Shown here: positions 1-10,169 of the stretch, in pieces | How the letters are laid out: each line of letters begins with the position of its first letter | Numbering within the stretch: the first letter of the stretch is position 1 | Source of the DNA: Rhipicephalus microplus | Taxonomy: Eukaryota > Arthropoda > Arachnida > Ixodida > Ixodidae | NCBI RefSeq assembly: GCF_043290135.1 | Contig: NC_134700.1 | Coordinates: 78,967,000-79,030,999 of the forward strand | Direction of reading: 5' to 3' | DNA length: 64,000 nucleotides | Program-made: the position numbers and the translations under genes | The notes under the pieces: model-generated | Told to the model about the DNA's origin: nothing | Seen by the model: only the letters and a program-made list of their open reading frames with translations | Databases searched by the model: none

Positions 1-521
1 GTAGACGTAGACCATAGGAACTGGGACAGCGTCCTCCCTTTCGTAACTTTCGCATATAACACCGCCGTGCAAGAAACTACAGGATTTACACCTTTGCGCC
101 TGCTTCACAGCCATGAAGTTACTACGATATTAGACGTCATGCCATTAACTAATGCATTTACGACCACCACCGAAAATACTCACCAGTATGCGTAGCGCGC
201 CAATAAAGCTCGACAACTAGCTCGCTTGCGCATTTGCTCTCAGCAACAACACGGTGCTCATAGCTACAACCTTCGGCACAGAGAAGTCACCTACCACCCC
301 GGAGAAAAAAGTTTGGCTCTGGAGTCCCGTACGCCAACGCGGCCGCTCTGAGAAGCTGTTACCTCGTTATTTCGGCCCTTACCGGGTTATTACACCGCTT
401 ACACAGCCTCAGCGATGTAAACTACGAAGTTATCACAGAGACCAGCGTGCAGTCCTCCCGTCGTGGTGCCAAGCCGGACATCGTCCATGTGGCTAGGATG
501 AAGCTTTATTACTCACGCTGA
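1..521 (+). pseudogene. Ty3/gypsy integrase C-terminal remnant
   Basis: The frame opens inside the integrase core with WDSVLPFVTFAYNTA, followed by the usual TTGFTPLRLL stretch. An in-frame TAG lies at 196-198. One extra A near 305 shifts the frame at the VWLWSPVR motif. The GPY/F-type tail (RYFGPYRVI) follows, and the protein ends with DIVHVARMKLYY and a TGA at 519-521. In intact elements this part holds the end of the catalytic core and the DNA-binding tail that helps insert cDNA into the host genome. The copy enters from the left window edge, so gag, protease and reverse transcriptase would lie outside. It has at least one nonsense and one or two frameshift lesions and cannot make integrase. 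Confidence 0.9.
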
Positions 522-570
522 AGACTTGCTCTTGCCTTCATACATTTGAAAGCATAGAGCCGATGCTTTT

Positions 571-850
571 CGAAAGGGGGAGTAATGACACGAGCATGTT
601 GTAGGTTTCTGGCTGTTGCTTGGCTAGTGTCATCATTACTTGTGCGTGTCGAAGGATTTGGTCAGCAGAAAAGGCGATGACGAACTCGCGCTGCTCGATC
701 GAAGCTGTTCCGCTGTTTGCTGCACTGTAACTTGCACGGATTTTATTACCGTGACAATATTATTCCCTCGACTGACAACTGTATTTTTGGTCTTAGCAGT
801 GTCCAAGGACGAAAAGTATTATCTACGCCGTTCATCTTGTACCTCGGTAG
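571..850 (+). mobile_element. Probable polypurine tract and 3' LTR of the gypsy element
   Basis: A purine run (CGAAAGGGGGAG, 571-582) lies 50 bases after the integrase stop and is followed at 586 by TGACACGAGC, the expected order of polypurine tract then TG of the 3' LTR. The matching 5' LTR is outside the window, so the right end cannot be measured. It should lie before the decayed LINE that starts near 851. The tract position is seen; the LTR call is inference. Confidence 0.4.
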
Positions 851-1541
851 TTATTCTTTATGTTCCTGCGTAGTCTTGTGTAGCTTACGTTTATTTATTT
901 CTGTAAGTGCGAGTTTCAATGGAGGCGACTCGTGCTGAGTTGTAATACATAAAACATGGCGACAAGTTTTGACAGTTTGTATTACGGAGAATGGCGGATG
1001 ACGAGCTTCGGCGATTACGAGAGAACTCGATGTTGCCTGTGGGATTCCCATGTTTACCTTTAACCCCTTGCCAATAATCTCTAAAGGCGCTCCTCTGCAG
1101 TTTGCGATAATGCTGGAGAATTGGTGCTGAATATGCAATCTTTTGTTTTATTAGTGCGTTATGCGCTTGCAGTAGTGAAGAGACCGATCCCCCCACATGT
1201 TGTGCCAGCTATTCGACGTAGCACGTTTATAACCATGTTGGCGCCTTTTTCGGGAGCGTGGATGTGCGACGCCTACGGCCGCTGTTTATCAAGGGTAACG
1301 CCAAGAAATTGATGTTCATTCACCAATGTCAACGTCTTTCAATCCAGTGTGAGTTTGTGGTTATTCATATGTCGTCTAGTAAAAGGTAATACCACTGTTT
1401 TCGCGTACGAGACACTCATGCCTCTGTCCTTCGATAATTTGTTGGCTTCTCAAGACCAGCTTGCAGCACTGATTGAACTTCGCATATATCTGCTCCTGAG
1501 GCCCATATGCACATGTCATCTGCGTAGAATGGATACCTCAA
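851..1541 (-). pseudogene. Decayed LINE reverse transcriptase (RT) remnant
   Basis: Read on the minus strand from 1541, the frame shows LRYPFYADDMCIWASG (catalytic YADD box), then after a frameshift SYAKTVVLPFTRR. Next comes EHQFLGVTLDKQRP of the thumb, then GSVSSLLQAHNALIKQKIAY, and finally the C-terminal KVNMGIPQATSSS. This order is that of I/R1/Jockey-group LINE RTs. Several stops and at least three frame changes separate the pieces. Endonuclease and earlier RT motifs are not seen beyond 1541. A dead, 5'-truncated copy. Confidence 0.8.
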
Positions 1542-3199
1542 TTCGCTTAATCTCAATCTCAATTCAGTTATAGTTTTGCCATAAATTGACAATATAACAT
1601 ACAAATACACAAAAAGAGAATTCCGTCTCAATTTTTTTCCGCCAAATTCCCAGAGCGAGAAATTGTCCTGCGACAATTTTAAGCTGCGTTCTTCTCTACA
1701 CATATTATTCGAAATCATATTTTTGTCTGAAGTATTGTATGGCTAATACCTCCTGCTGGGTGAGGAAGTGTGTAAAATTTCTGAATGGAAAGAGCGATTC
1801 GGATTGTGTTAAATGCATATTTTTTCTGCCATCAGCTTAAACTATGAAGTATAATATTACTATGTACTACATACCTAAGTATGATGTTCGTGCTTGACTA
1901 GAAGTTGCCTGGATTGTCTACTTAACGGAACATTACTACCCAAGAGCCCGCATATCTGTGCGATTCGTTCAGTACCACCGTTCGTACCTTATACGCATTA
2001 GTTTTTTTTCTTTCTCTCATTATGTTCACCATAAAATGGGGGACAGTCGATAAGTCTTGTCACGAACGGTTAGTGGCTGACGGAATTTTGCGCTACACTG
2101 CGTTTCCCACGCGTACGCACATTTTCTTGCACCAGTAAAAATCTTATATCACAGTTCAGCAGAAAGTATTTATCGATGGCTTGCGTCCATCACGGAGCTA
2201 CAACAAGGGCCTGATTATTGAGACAAGCATGTTTTTTGTTCAGACGAAAAGTCACCACTGCCTCCCTTCCGTCACTAACAATGCCACACAAACACTGAAA
2301 ACAATGAAAAAAACAAGAAAGTTTCAGTGAAATTGTACGACATCATTTATAAGGAATGCCGCGTGAAATAATCTTCAACATCTGGGCTTTTTAAAGCTTT
2401 CTTAAATCAAAGCACACGGTTGGACATGGTAACTCTGTTTTAAGTACAGTGTAAATACCGAAGTCTCACAGTTAATGTGATAGTAATATTTACCTAGAAA
2501 TATAGTATTATTTATTTGTAGTGGAACCACGGCCACATACACTCATCTGAGACTCCTCGCCTGATTGATAATCTAGTGTCGTTGTTGTACACCTACCAGC
2601 AGCGCGTAAGCGCATGGCCTACATTCTAAGGCAAAATTACCCGAAAAAGGAGTAACGGAGCCCAATAGCGTGCGTGATGAACGTATAGAACGTATAGAAG
2701 CAACCACAGAGAGAAGTGTGTCGCGTGTAAACCACTTAGTGTCCAAACACGCTCCAAAGGGATGAACCGCCCGGTGAATGCAGGCAGCGCGAAAAGCATT
2801 GCCAAGGTTACTAGCCATCCTCCTTTTCTCCTGGCTCAGTTTTTCCCCTTATTTCGCTGGTGACGGTTCAGTTGTGTCGCGCTCAAAGTGTTTAACCACG
2901 GCCGCCTGGATTCGACGATCTAGGAATTACGACGTCGTGCTCGTGTGTACGCTTGGATGAGCGTGGGCTGCTGCTTTTACGTCTAGCCACACCCATGAAA
3001 TCTGAAGAAAGTCTCGACAGGTCACCACACCACGCTGTATATCTCTGGCTTCCAGATAGTCACGACCAACACTCGACAGCAACAGTTGGGAAGGCCAATA
3101 TGGCGAACGAGGAGACAACAGGCCTATCGGATATATACTTCAGTCCTACTCAGGGCAGAAAACAGCGCTGGATTCTAAGGCAAGTAGGTTATCATTCTT
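1542..3199. other. Intergenic, no supportable feature
   Basis: AT-rich sequence. Short open frames on both strands lack recognisable domains and look like chance. A small direct duplication (GAACGTATA twice near 2680-2697) is the only structure noticed. Confidence 0.5.
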
Positions 3200-3990
3200 A
3201 ATTCTACTCCACTTGTCGCGTGTTCGATACGGCTCGCACTTGCCGGCAACGGGCTCGGTCGTGTTGTATATTCCACGCACGAAATGCACTGCGAAGGTCA
3301 GCTTGGGCGTCTGCAGTTGGCCTGTGCTTTGCGACCGCCTGGAAATTGGCCGCCATTGCCGTCGGCCTCCCGTACGGTCGCTCATCGAGTGCTCACCTGT
3401 CTTCGCCGCCGCGATGAGCTCCCGGCTGACGATATTGGGCTGAGACCTCGTCGCTGCGTTGGGTGGCGTCAAAAATACGTTGCGGGTTTTCGTAACGAGC
3501 TTGGTTGTAGTGTTTCGCGCGCCGTAATTGCACCAGCACGGGCTGGCGGGGCTTTCGCCAGCGTCAGAGCTCAGTGAAAATTGATCGCCATTACAGTTGT
3601 CTTTCCCATCAGTCGGTTGCAAGCAGCTCGGCGCCGTTCGTTGGCCGCGGTGGTGGACTCACGTTTGCGCGCTGCATTCACTCGAGTTTGTGGAAAAGGG
3701 CTGCATTACCGTCGATTTCTTTGGCGCTAGCTCCAAACCAGCTTGGCGCTGGTCGTGGCGGCTGCCAAGTGTACGCTCGCTCTCCTGTTCAAAGTTCGCT
3801 GGTGGCAGACACTCCGCATGCAGTGCCGTGTTTGGTCTCGCGCTCGCTTGCTCGAGCTGAACGACGTCACTCGCTTAGGACTCGCCGTCTTGTTAGCGGC
3901 ACGGTGGTTCGCAGAGTTGTGGCTGCGGCCGCCGCTTCTAAGCTGTTGTGCTACGGGGATCGAAATAAGTCTTTGACGATGTGTGACATC
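3200..3990. other. GC-rich block of unknown nature
   Basis: This roughly 800-bp stretch is clearly more GC- and CpG-rich than the flanks. Overlapping open frames occur on both strands: minus 3146-3622 (158 codons) and plus 3574-4002 (142 codons). None shows a domain I recognise. High GC removes stop codons by composition alone, so length is weak evidence of coding. It could be a promoter or 5' exon region of a host gene, or part of an uncharacterised repeat. It lies directly before the tandem duplication at 3978-4450. Confidence 0.3.
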
Positions 3991-4450
3991 GCGGTGAAAT
4001 AATTAGCATGTCATATCTCACGTGTGTTTTATATCACCTTGCACGTATTTCTGATATGCATTCGTATTCATCATCTGTCACGTTTGACTCACTATTTTAC
4101 ATACTTATTGTGCAGCCGTGGGCACACCGTGCTGAAGGCTGTGTGTGCTGGCGTCTGCGATGCCTGTCATCGATCGCTTTCGTCCGAGCAGCTTCAGAAG
4201 GACTGTGCGAGATGTGAAAGTAAAGCAATTTGTGTGTCATATTTTACACGCATGTTTTTGTATTAACTTGCACGTACTTGTAATATGCGTGCACCTTCAT
4301 CTTCTGTCACGTGCGTCTAACTATTTTTACTCTTTTATTGTACGTACAGCCATGAGAACACAACAGGCAGAAGGCTGCGTGCGCTGGCGTCTGCAATGCC
4401 TGTAATCAATCGCTTCCGTCGGAGGAGGTCCACAAGGAGTGAACAAGATG
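3978..4450 (+). repeat. Diverged tandem duplication, unit about 226-230 bp
   Basis: Copy A (about 3978-4210) and copy B (about 4211-4450) align over their full length with many substitutions and small indels. Both carry a pyrimidine-rich stretch ending in CAG (cttattgtgcag, ttttattgtacgtacag) that resembles a 3' splice site. A short frame follows in each: A reads KAVCAGVCDACHRSLSSEQ and B reads KAACAGVCNACNQSLPSEE, so the CxxxCxxC spacing is preserved. Copy B has a stop in that frame upstream (TGA) and another at the end. This could be a duplicated exon of a host gene or a decayed repeat; transcripts would decide. Confidence 0.55.
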
Positions 4451-4768
4451 GGACAACGAGAGTGGACTCGTACACTTCACTATGAATTCACTCAACAGAA
4501 TGGAGAAACTTGATGCGTATGTAAAAAAATAAAAAAATTCGACGTTTCACTTTTCCCTTTCGTTGTGGCTGTGACTGCGAAAGAACTTAAACATGGGTGC
4601 CTAACTACTTTTTCGCGTGTTCTTTCCTACGCTATTTGTTGCTCACTGCGCAGAAAGAGGCGAAAAAAGTATTAGGCCTGACGGAAAAGAAATAAAAAAC
4701 AATGTTTGAACTGGGGATAAAAAGTTCATCCTATAGGAGTATTTGAGTGGATCAACCGTTTGTCCGGC

Positions 4769-4976
4769 GAGGTGCAACTGTGGGGACTAACGGTTGCCCG
4801 ATAAGGTGTAAATGTGGGAAATAACAGTTGCACTATAAGGTGCCATTGTGAGGAAAGAATGTTAGTCCTTTAAGGTGAATTGTGGGAATAACGATTACTT
4901 CTCAAGGTGTAAATGTGAGGACTAAACGTTAGTCCCTTGAGTTCATCTGTGGGAACTAACTGCTAGACCCGGTGCC
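4769..4976 (+). repeat. 34-bp minisatellite, about six degenerate units
   Basis: Successive units follow the pattern AAGGTGYAAMTGTGGG plus a second half like GACTAACGGTTGCYC, with 32-35 bp spacing. Units begin near 4769, 4803, 4837, 4872, 4904 and 4938. The sequence up to about 5030 keeps traces of the motif (GCCGTTAGTCC). No coding frame is maintained. Confidence 0.75.
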
Positions 4977-5078
4977 GTTAGTCCTTCATGGGATTATTTG
5001 TTGTGGAAGGCCCATTAGTTCCGAAAAGGATGAACCACACACCCTTTTAACACCCTTTTGCTTTAGAGTGTAGAGCCT

Positions 5079-5107
5079 GTGTGTGTGTGTGTGTTTGTGT
5101 GTGTGTT
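5079..5107 (+). repeat. (GT)n microsatellite
   Basis: Short dinucleotide tract with a TTT interruption, at the end of a stretch that contains two CACCCTTTT copies. Confidence 0.9.
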
Positions 5108-5109
5108 TT

Positions 5110-6617
5110 GCAACCGAGTGACCATAAAACACTGCAGTCACTCAGCATTTAACAGTCGTCATGTCTAGGAGGATTCCGAGAGCATTTTGCAAGGTGCTCC
5201 AAACCGAAAGTGGCACCCACTATGAAATTATTCTAGTGAATGGAGGGTACGACGACAATAAACAGCACTCTGGAAAGTTGCACTTGCCGATCTTATTACA
5301 AAGCATTAGCAGCCGAGCAAGACCAAATGCTTTTGTACGTCGTTTCAGGCATACGTAGAGACAGTTAAAATTGCGCTTACATGACCGGACAAACCACACT
5401 TTGAGAACGCGCATGACATACACACATAGAAACACGACGTAGCTAGCAGATGACGCAAACACTTCACCATTTCGGTCAGTTGCCGACGCGGTGACTGTGC
5501 TCCATCTCGCGGCCAATACTGTATTCTTTCCTTATGCATTCTTGATGCTCTTAGGGACCTTACTACTGAAAACAGCGGCGACCCTGCGTCACATGCAGGA
5601 TGTCTTGATCATCCGGTTCTCTCACCTTCTTTTGCCCTTCGTAGGTGCAAAATTGCTCACCCGCATCATAGCTCATAAAAAACGGTGAGGACGAACGTTG
5701 TCACCACTACGAGCGTGAGACAACTGTTGTTTGTTTGTTTTATTTCGCTCCTCCACTTCCGCTTTAACCGCAGTTAAATAGAGCGAAACACAGGGTACAA
5801 GTTTAAGTCTTTGGGAGACGGAGTATCGTGCTGTCAGCGGATTACCACCACCTTTAGATGGGCGCTTGAATTAAGAAATGAGTGGTCTCTATAGTGAAAT
5901 AATTCGCATATTTGCCATAGCACTTGCTGAATTTATGCATAGATAGGTATTGGAATAATGTACAAGGAGAAGTATTCTGAGTGATATTATTTCTAAATAT
6001 ATCCCAGTACAGCATGGCGTACATCAACACATTTACTCATCCCAACATTCATGCGTGAAAACATCCCTCGTTAATGGCCTTCGTTTACTCAACATTCAAT
6101 ACTTAACTCTTCTAGTTACTTATACCTAGCAGAACCAAATGGTTCATTATTTTGTTCTAGTTATTGCTTTTTTGGAGGGTATTCAGTGGTATCATTCTGA
6201 AAATCACAATTATTCGAACAAAAGTTGGGAGTAATATAACAATGTAAGGTGCTCCACTCCATTGCAATGGCCACATAGAAAACAAAAAATCTTAATTGTA
6301 CGAGACCAGTCTACAGCTGTAATTTCTTCTGTAGTAAATAATTACTTATGTTCTCAAATGAAGGATGCTCCCATCTAATACACTCAATACTCCGCTTGTA
6401 TCCGCAACTTTCGTATGCCAAGTTATTCATCACGCACATTTTGATCGCCAAAGCTTCGCAACCACTAGGGCCCTTGCCGTAAGCTACATATTCAAGTTCA
6501 CGCTCAAGTTTTACTGCTCAAGAACTCCGTTTTAAAATTTATCTTTTTCGTTTGTTAGGTTTCTGGTTTGTTTACAGTTGATAGCATTGCCTAAATAAAA
6601 CATTTTGCAACAACAGG
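5110..6617. other. Intergenic, no supportable feature
   Basis: AT-rich sequence. Short frames at 5161-5358 (plus) and 5220-5516 (minus) have no recognisable domain. No element ends or tandem structure were identified. Confidence 0.45.
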
Positions 6618-6870
6618 GCGGACTTGAGCCACATTTTATGGGCATGCCCGCAAACCCCCATAAGAGGCGAATATTCAGACGGGAGTGGAAGTAATACCAC
6701 GCTCCTCAGCTGTGACTCTCACTTACAAGCCAGCCTAATACCGAAGGCCAAAGAAGCCGCCAAGGTCCACAGGATCATGGCCGTAGTCTAGTTTTGGTCC
6801 CCTCCCTCCCCCCCAACACACACACCTGAAAGGGTAGGGTGATCTTTCTGCAAATAAATAAGGTTTGTTG
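6618..6870 (+). pseudogene. LINE ORF2 C-terminus and 3' UTR
   Basis: The frame from 6618 reads ADLSHILWACPQTP, the CCHC-like tail that follows RNase H in the RNase H-bearing LINEs of this window (compare NHILWAC at about 40965-40985). It ends at TAG 6789-6791 after KEAAKVHRIMAVV. A pyrimidine-rich 3' UTR and AATAAATAAGG follow. The copy is 5'-truncated to about 250 bp; RT and RNase H are absent. Confidence 0.75.
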
Positions 6871-8919
6871 ATGATGGCCACGGAATCTAAGTTGTTCTCT
6901 TAAAGCAAAACACTCTCATCCCTTCGGGTGCATTGAATGCTGTGGATTTGACTGAAATCGTGCCTTTAAATTGAAGCTGCCGAATCGAATCTGTGATCTT
7001 TCTTTGTGTGTGTGTGAAATGCCGCAGATTGAGTTTTGAAACATAGAGAGCTTTCACAATAAAATATTAGTGAATTAGTAAAACAAGCGAGCGTGTTTTC
7101 ATTCGAATTCGGTGTCACCCATGCATGAATTCACTACAGCGTACACAGCTGCAGCTTAGTATAAAGCACTTAAGCACAATAAACAACTTATCACTCAAAA
7201 ACGCTGCACCGCCCTTATTTGTAAGCTATAGTCAATTAAAAAGCTTTTAGGTTTGAGAGCTCCTGATCCGAATGCGCATAAGCGCTGATGCCAAGGTAAA
7301 AAAAAAGATTTTAAACGCAAGGAGGAAAAAATGTTAGTTAATATTCCTTTTTTTCATCTACTGAATGCATCCACCCACTGTTTTCTCCCTGAAACAAGTG
7401 TTTTTGGTGCACCTGCTCGTCACTTTGAAAGTGGATTTGTGGTCGCAGAATTGATTATTTGATTGAAGGAAGTGAAACATCACCCGAGCTGCATTTTCAC
7501 ATATGTGCACAAAGCGAATGTTATAGAGGAGTGATTGGTGCCCATTTTATCAGATGAAGCGAACGATGACCGGACGATAAAAAAAGATATAACACATTGT
7601 TAATTCGTATAGTGCATCTGCTGTCTGTATGATAGAGAAATCTGCTTTCTTGGAATATAACTACAGCTCTTAGGAATGTGTACAAATGTGACTTAAGGAA
7701 TATAAGTGCACATATTTGCATAGTGTCTACACCTAGAACCACCAGCAGAAAAAAAGGGGGGGGGGTATTCAACTGCAGTCTGTCCTGTTGAAATACACTT
7801 AAAGATATTTTCCACTCTGTGTCTGTTTTAGTTGCATACACTCACTTTGTTCAAAGGAGTTCAAGTGTGCCAATTCTACAGTAACTTCAACGAAACTTGT
7901 TTCAAAGGCGTTATTCATATAAATTGTAATGAAAACTATAGTTGAAACGAGGTGCAAATTAGTAGATACGTCGCGTCAATGCGTATTATTTCCACGAGAG
8001 AAAACATTTCACTGGCTCCAGCATCTACGAAGAAAAAGTTTTCATTTTGAAGTATCTTTAGGCTAAAATCGACGTTTGCAGGTTATGGAGCTGGTGTGTT
8101 TGCCACCTCTTGTAAAACTCTGACAGCAATGACGTAATGTTGTAGCGTGGTAATCCTGCTATTTAGACAATTATGACAGCACACACTACCCCGCGCACGA
8201 TACTGTGAATAGTAAACATACGTCGTTGTGTCTGGATACGTGAATTGACTCGCCCGAACTAGAAAGAATACACAGCGTTGAGAAGCATGCCAGGCCCACC
8301 TGTGTACGATCACGAAATTCAATCACGTATACGAAATCCCCCATCGCGCCCACCTGTACGTGCGAGCCAGAAAGCATGTTTTGACCACACCCATAAAAGC
8401 AAACGAGGCGTGGGTAGAGGGGCGTCGATGCTGCCGGTGTCATGTTTATTCAATGTGCCCAAAAGAGGTGCGTTTCTGGGCCTTATTTGCGCCAGAAACT
8501 GAATGCAGTTGGTCGACCAGATGTCTTCAGTAACGTAGTGGTGAGCAATGAAGGTATTTTGACAGAAAATAAAAGCTTAGTAGCTTTTTTTCCCTTTTTG
8601 CATGATGACAGCAGCTTTGGCCCCCATTCATTGGCCCCGAGAAGAACAATCGCCTCGTTCGTCTCATTAGATGAAACAAATGTTGCTGCGCCTTTGTCCA
8701 CGCAGTAAAGCCTAAAGGGCAGGTATATGGTTACAAACATCCATAATAAATGATAGAGTTAACATGTGGTACTATAGGATTTGCTATACCTTGTTCACCA
8801 AGACAATGAACGCATATGAAGGTTTTGTTTCGGCATTGCTACGTTCATTTACAATGCAAAACCTGTTTAACAAGCCTTAATTTTAAAAAAAAGTGACAAA
8901 TGGGTGGCAAAACTACGTC
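6871..8919. other. Intergenic, no supportable feature
   Basis: No domain-bearing frame was found. Homopolymer-rich points (poly-A then poly-G near 7750) and short GT runs occur. Frames at 7521-7841, 8186-8443 and 8483-8740 on the minus strand look like chance. Confidence 0.45.
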
Positions 8920-9075
8920 CCACCAGATAAAAGCCAGCCATTTAACAGTCAAAATTGTACGTACTTGGATATCCCTAATGGTGAACGCATTGCCACCACT
9001 TCCACCAGATCAGAGTCAGCCGTTTAACAGTCAACATTGTACGTACTTAGATATCCCTGATGGTGAACGTATGGT
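8920..9075 (+). repeat. Tandem duplication, unit 82 bp, two copies
   Basis: CCACCAGAT starts at 8920 and again at 9002. About 75 bp after each start align with few mismatches, sharing TTTAACAGTCAA, TTGTACGTACTT and GATATCCCT. The shared frame has no recognised product. Confidence 0.8.
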
Positions 9076-9639
9076 GACGAACACAACTGCACCTACAAAG
9101 ACCTCGTGGCCTTGAGCTTGACTTACAAATGGATGGCGAGGTCGACGGGTCATTTGGGGCAGCTATTTGCCGAGAAGGGTAAAAGATGGTTAGTCTATGA
9201 CAACTGGCTTATAAATCACTCAACTGAAGATGCACAGTAATCTGGCAAGGGCCCCGGTTTAAATTTCATACCCCGTACCTCGTTTGTCGTTTGTCATTGT
9301 CTCGCAATGCCAGTGAGATAACACACTCCGAGTGGATATGCGGTTCCTGAAGAAAGGCTGAAAGCTTTCCGCGGCACTAACTCGCCAGCACTGCATGAGA
9401 GGTTCGTACATGGATCGTGGCTGTTTTTTGAAATGTCGTGTGTAGGACACAGAAGACTTGCTGTGCCAAGCTTAGGGATTAATGCGCATTATAGGGTGAT
9501 AGCATGCTTTCATTAAATACATAAATACAGTTCACAAAAAGGCCGAGCGGATACAAGGTTACAATGTAGTTTTTATTTGTTTGGAAAAGATTGAGTAGAC
9601 GAATGTGCCCTAGCGTTCCATTGAATCACCTTTGTCAGC
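9076..9639. other. Intergenic, no supportable feature
   Basis: No recognisable coding or repeat structure. Confidence 0.4.
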
Positions 9640-9995
9640 TTTTTCTTAACACTGAAATTTATTGTACGCCTTCGTTGGGTCGACGCTACTGGTGTCGGGT
9701 TTTGCATAACGCTCACGCGTTAATATTGCCTCTGTGTGTTCTTGTCGTTCATGGGTAAATACTAAGTTTTAATCACCTGTGGCACATACCCACATACCTG
9801 TGGCACATACCCGCCCATGGGTATGTACCACTATCTGGCGAGAAGTATTTGACGACGTACGTGCTAGGATTGTGACATTATTCATGTCTTGATCAGCACG
9901 TCATATTTGTGAGACCTTCTTACCCCCCTTGCTAATTTTGGTTCACGTCAACTTAAGAGGGTGACCACGAGAGCGCCCAAACGTAAGTGGCTAGG
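9640..9995 (+). mobile_element. Dispersed SINE-like repeat, 5'-truncated copy
   Basis: This segment matches, in reverse orientation, 27637-28000 along its whole length. Shared landmarks are the ATTTATT/GTCGACGCTAC block, CTGTGTGTTCT, GTGGCACATACCC, ATTCATGTCTTGA, GCTAATTT and ACGTAAG. A hairpin with arms GTGGCACATACCC and GGGTATGTACCAC sits at 9800-9832. The tRNA-like head seen in the other copy is missing here. A tandem 18-bp duplication (GCTAGGTATTCGCTTAAT) follows at about 9991-10027. Confidence 0.65.
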
Positions 9996-10169
9996 TATTC
10001 GCTTAATGCTAGGTATTCGCTTAATGTCGCCGAAGTTCGCAATGGAAGGCTTCGCAAATATTATTCAGTAAGAAACACACATTTTCAACGAACACAAAAA
10101 CTGCCTGGGCATTCGTTAGATTGAGTGACACAATGTCTTTTTAGGAGCATGACGTATGTGGCCATCACA

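Noticed and set aside
3146..3622. 158-codon minus-strand frame
   Set aside because: No recognised domain, GC-rich DNA on both strands open, no start context or partner exon; kept only as part of the GC-rich block.
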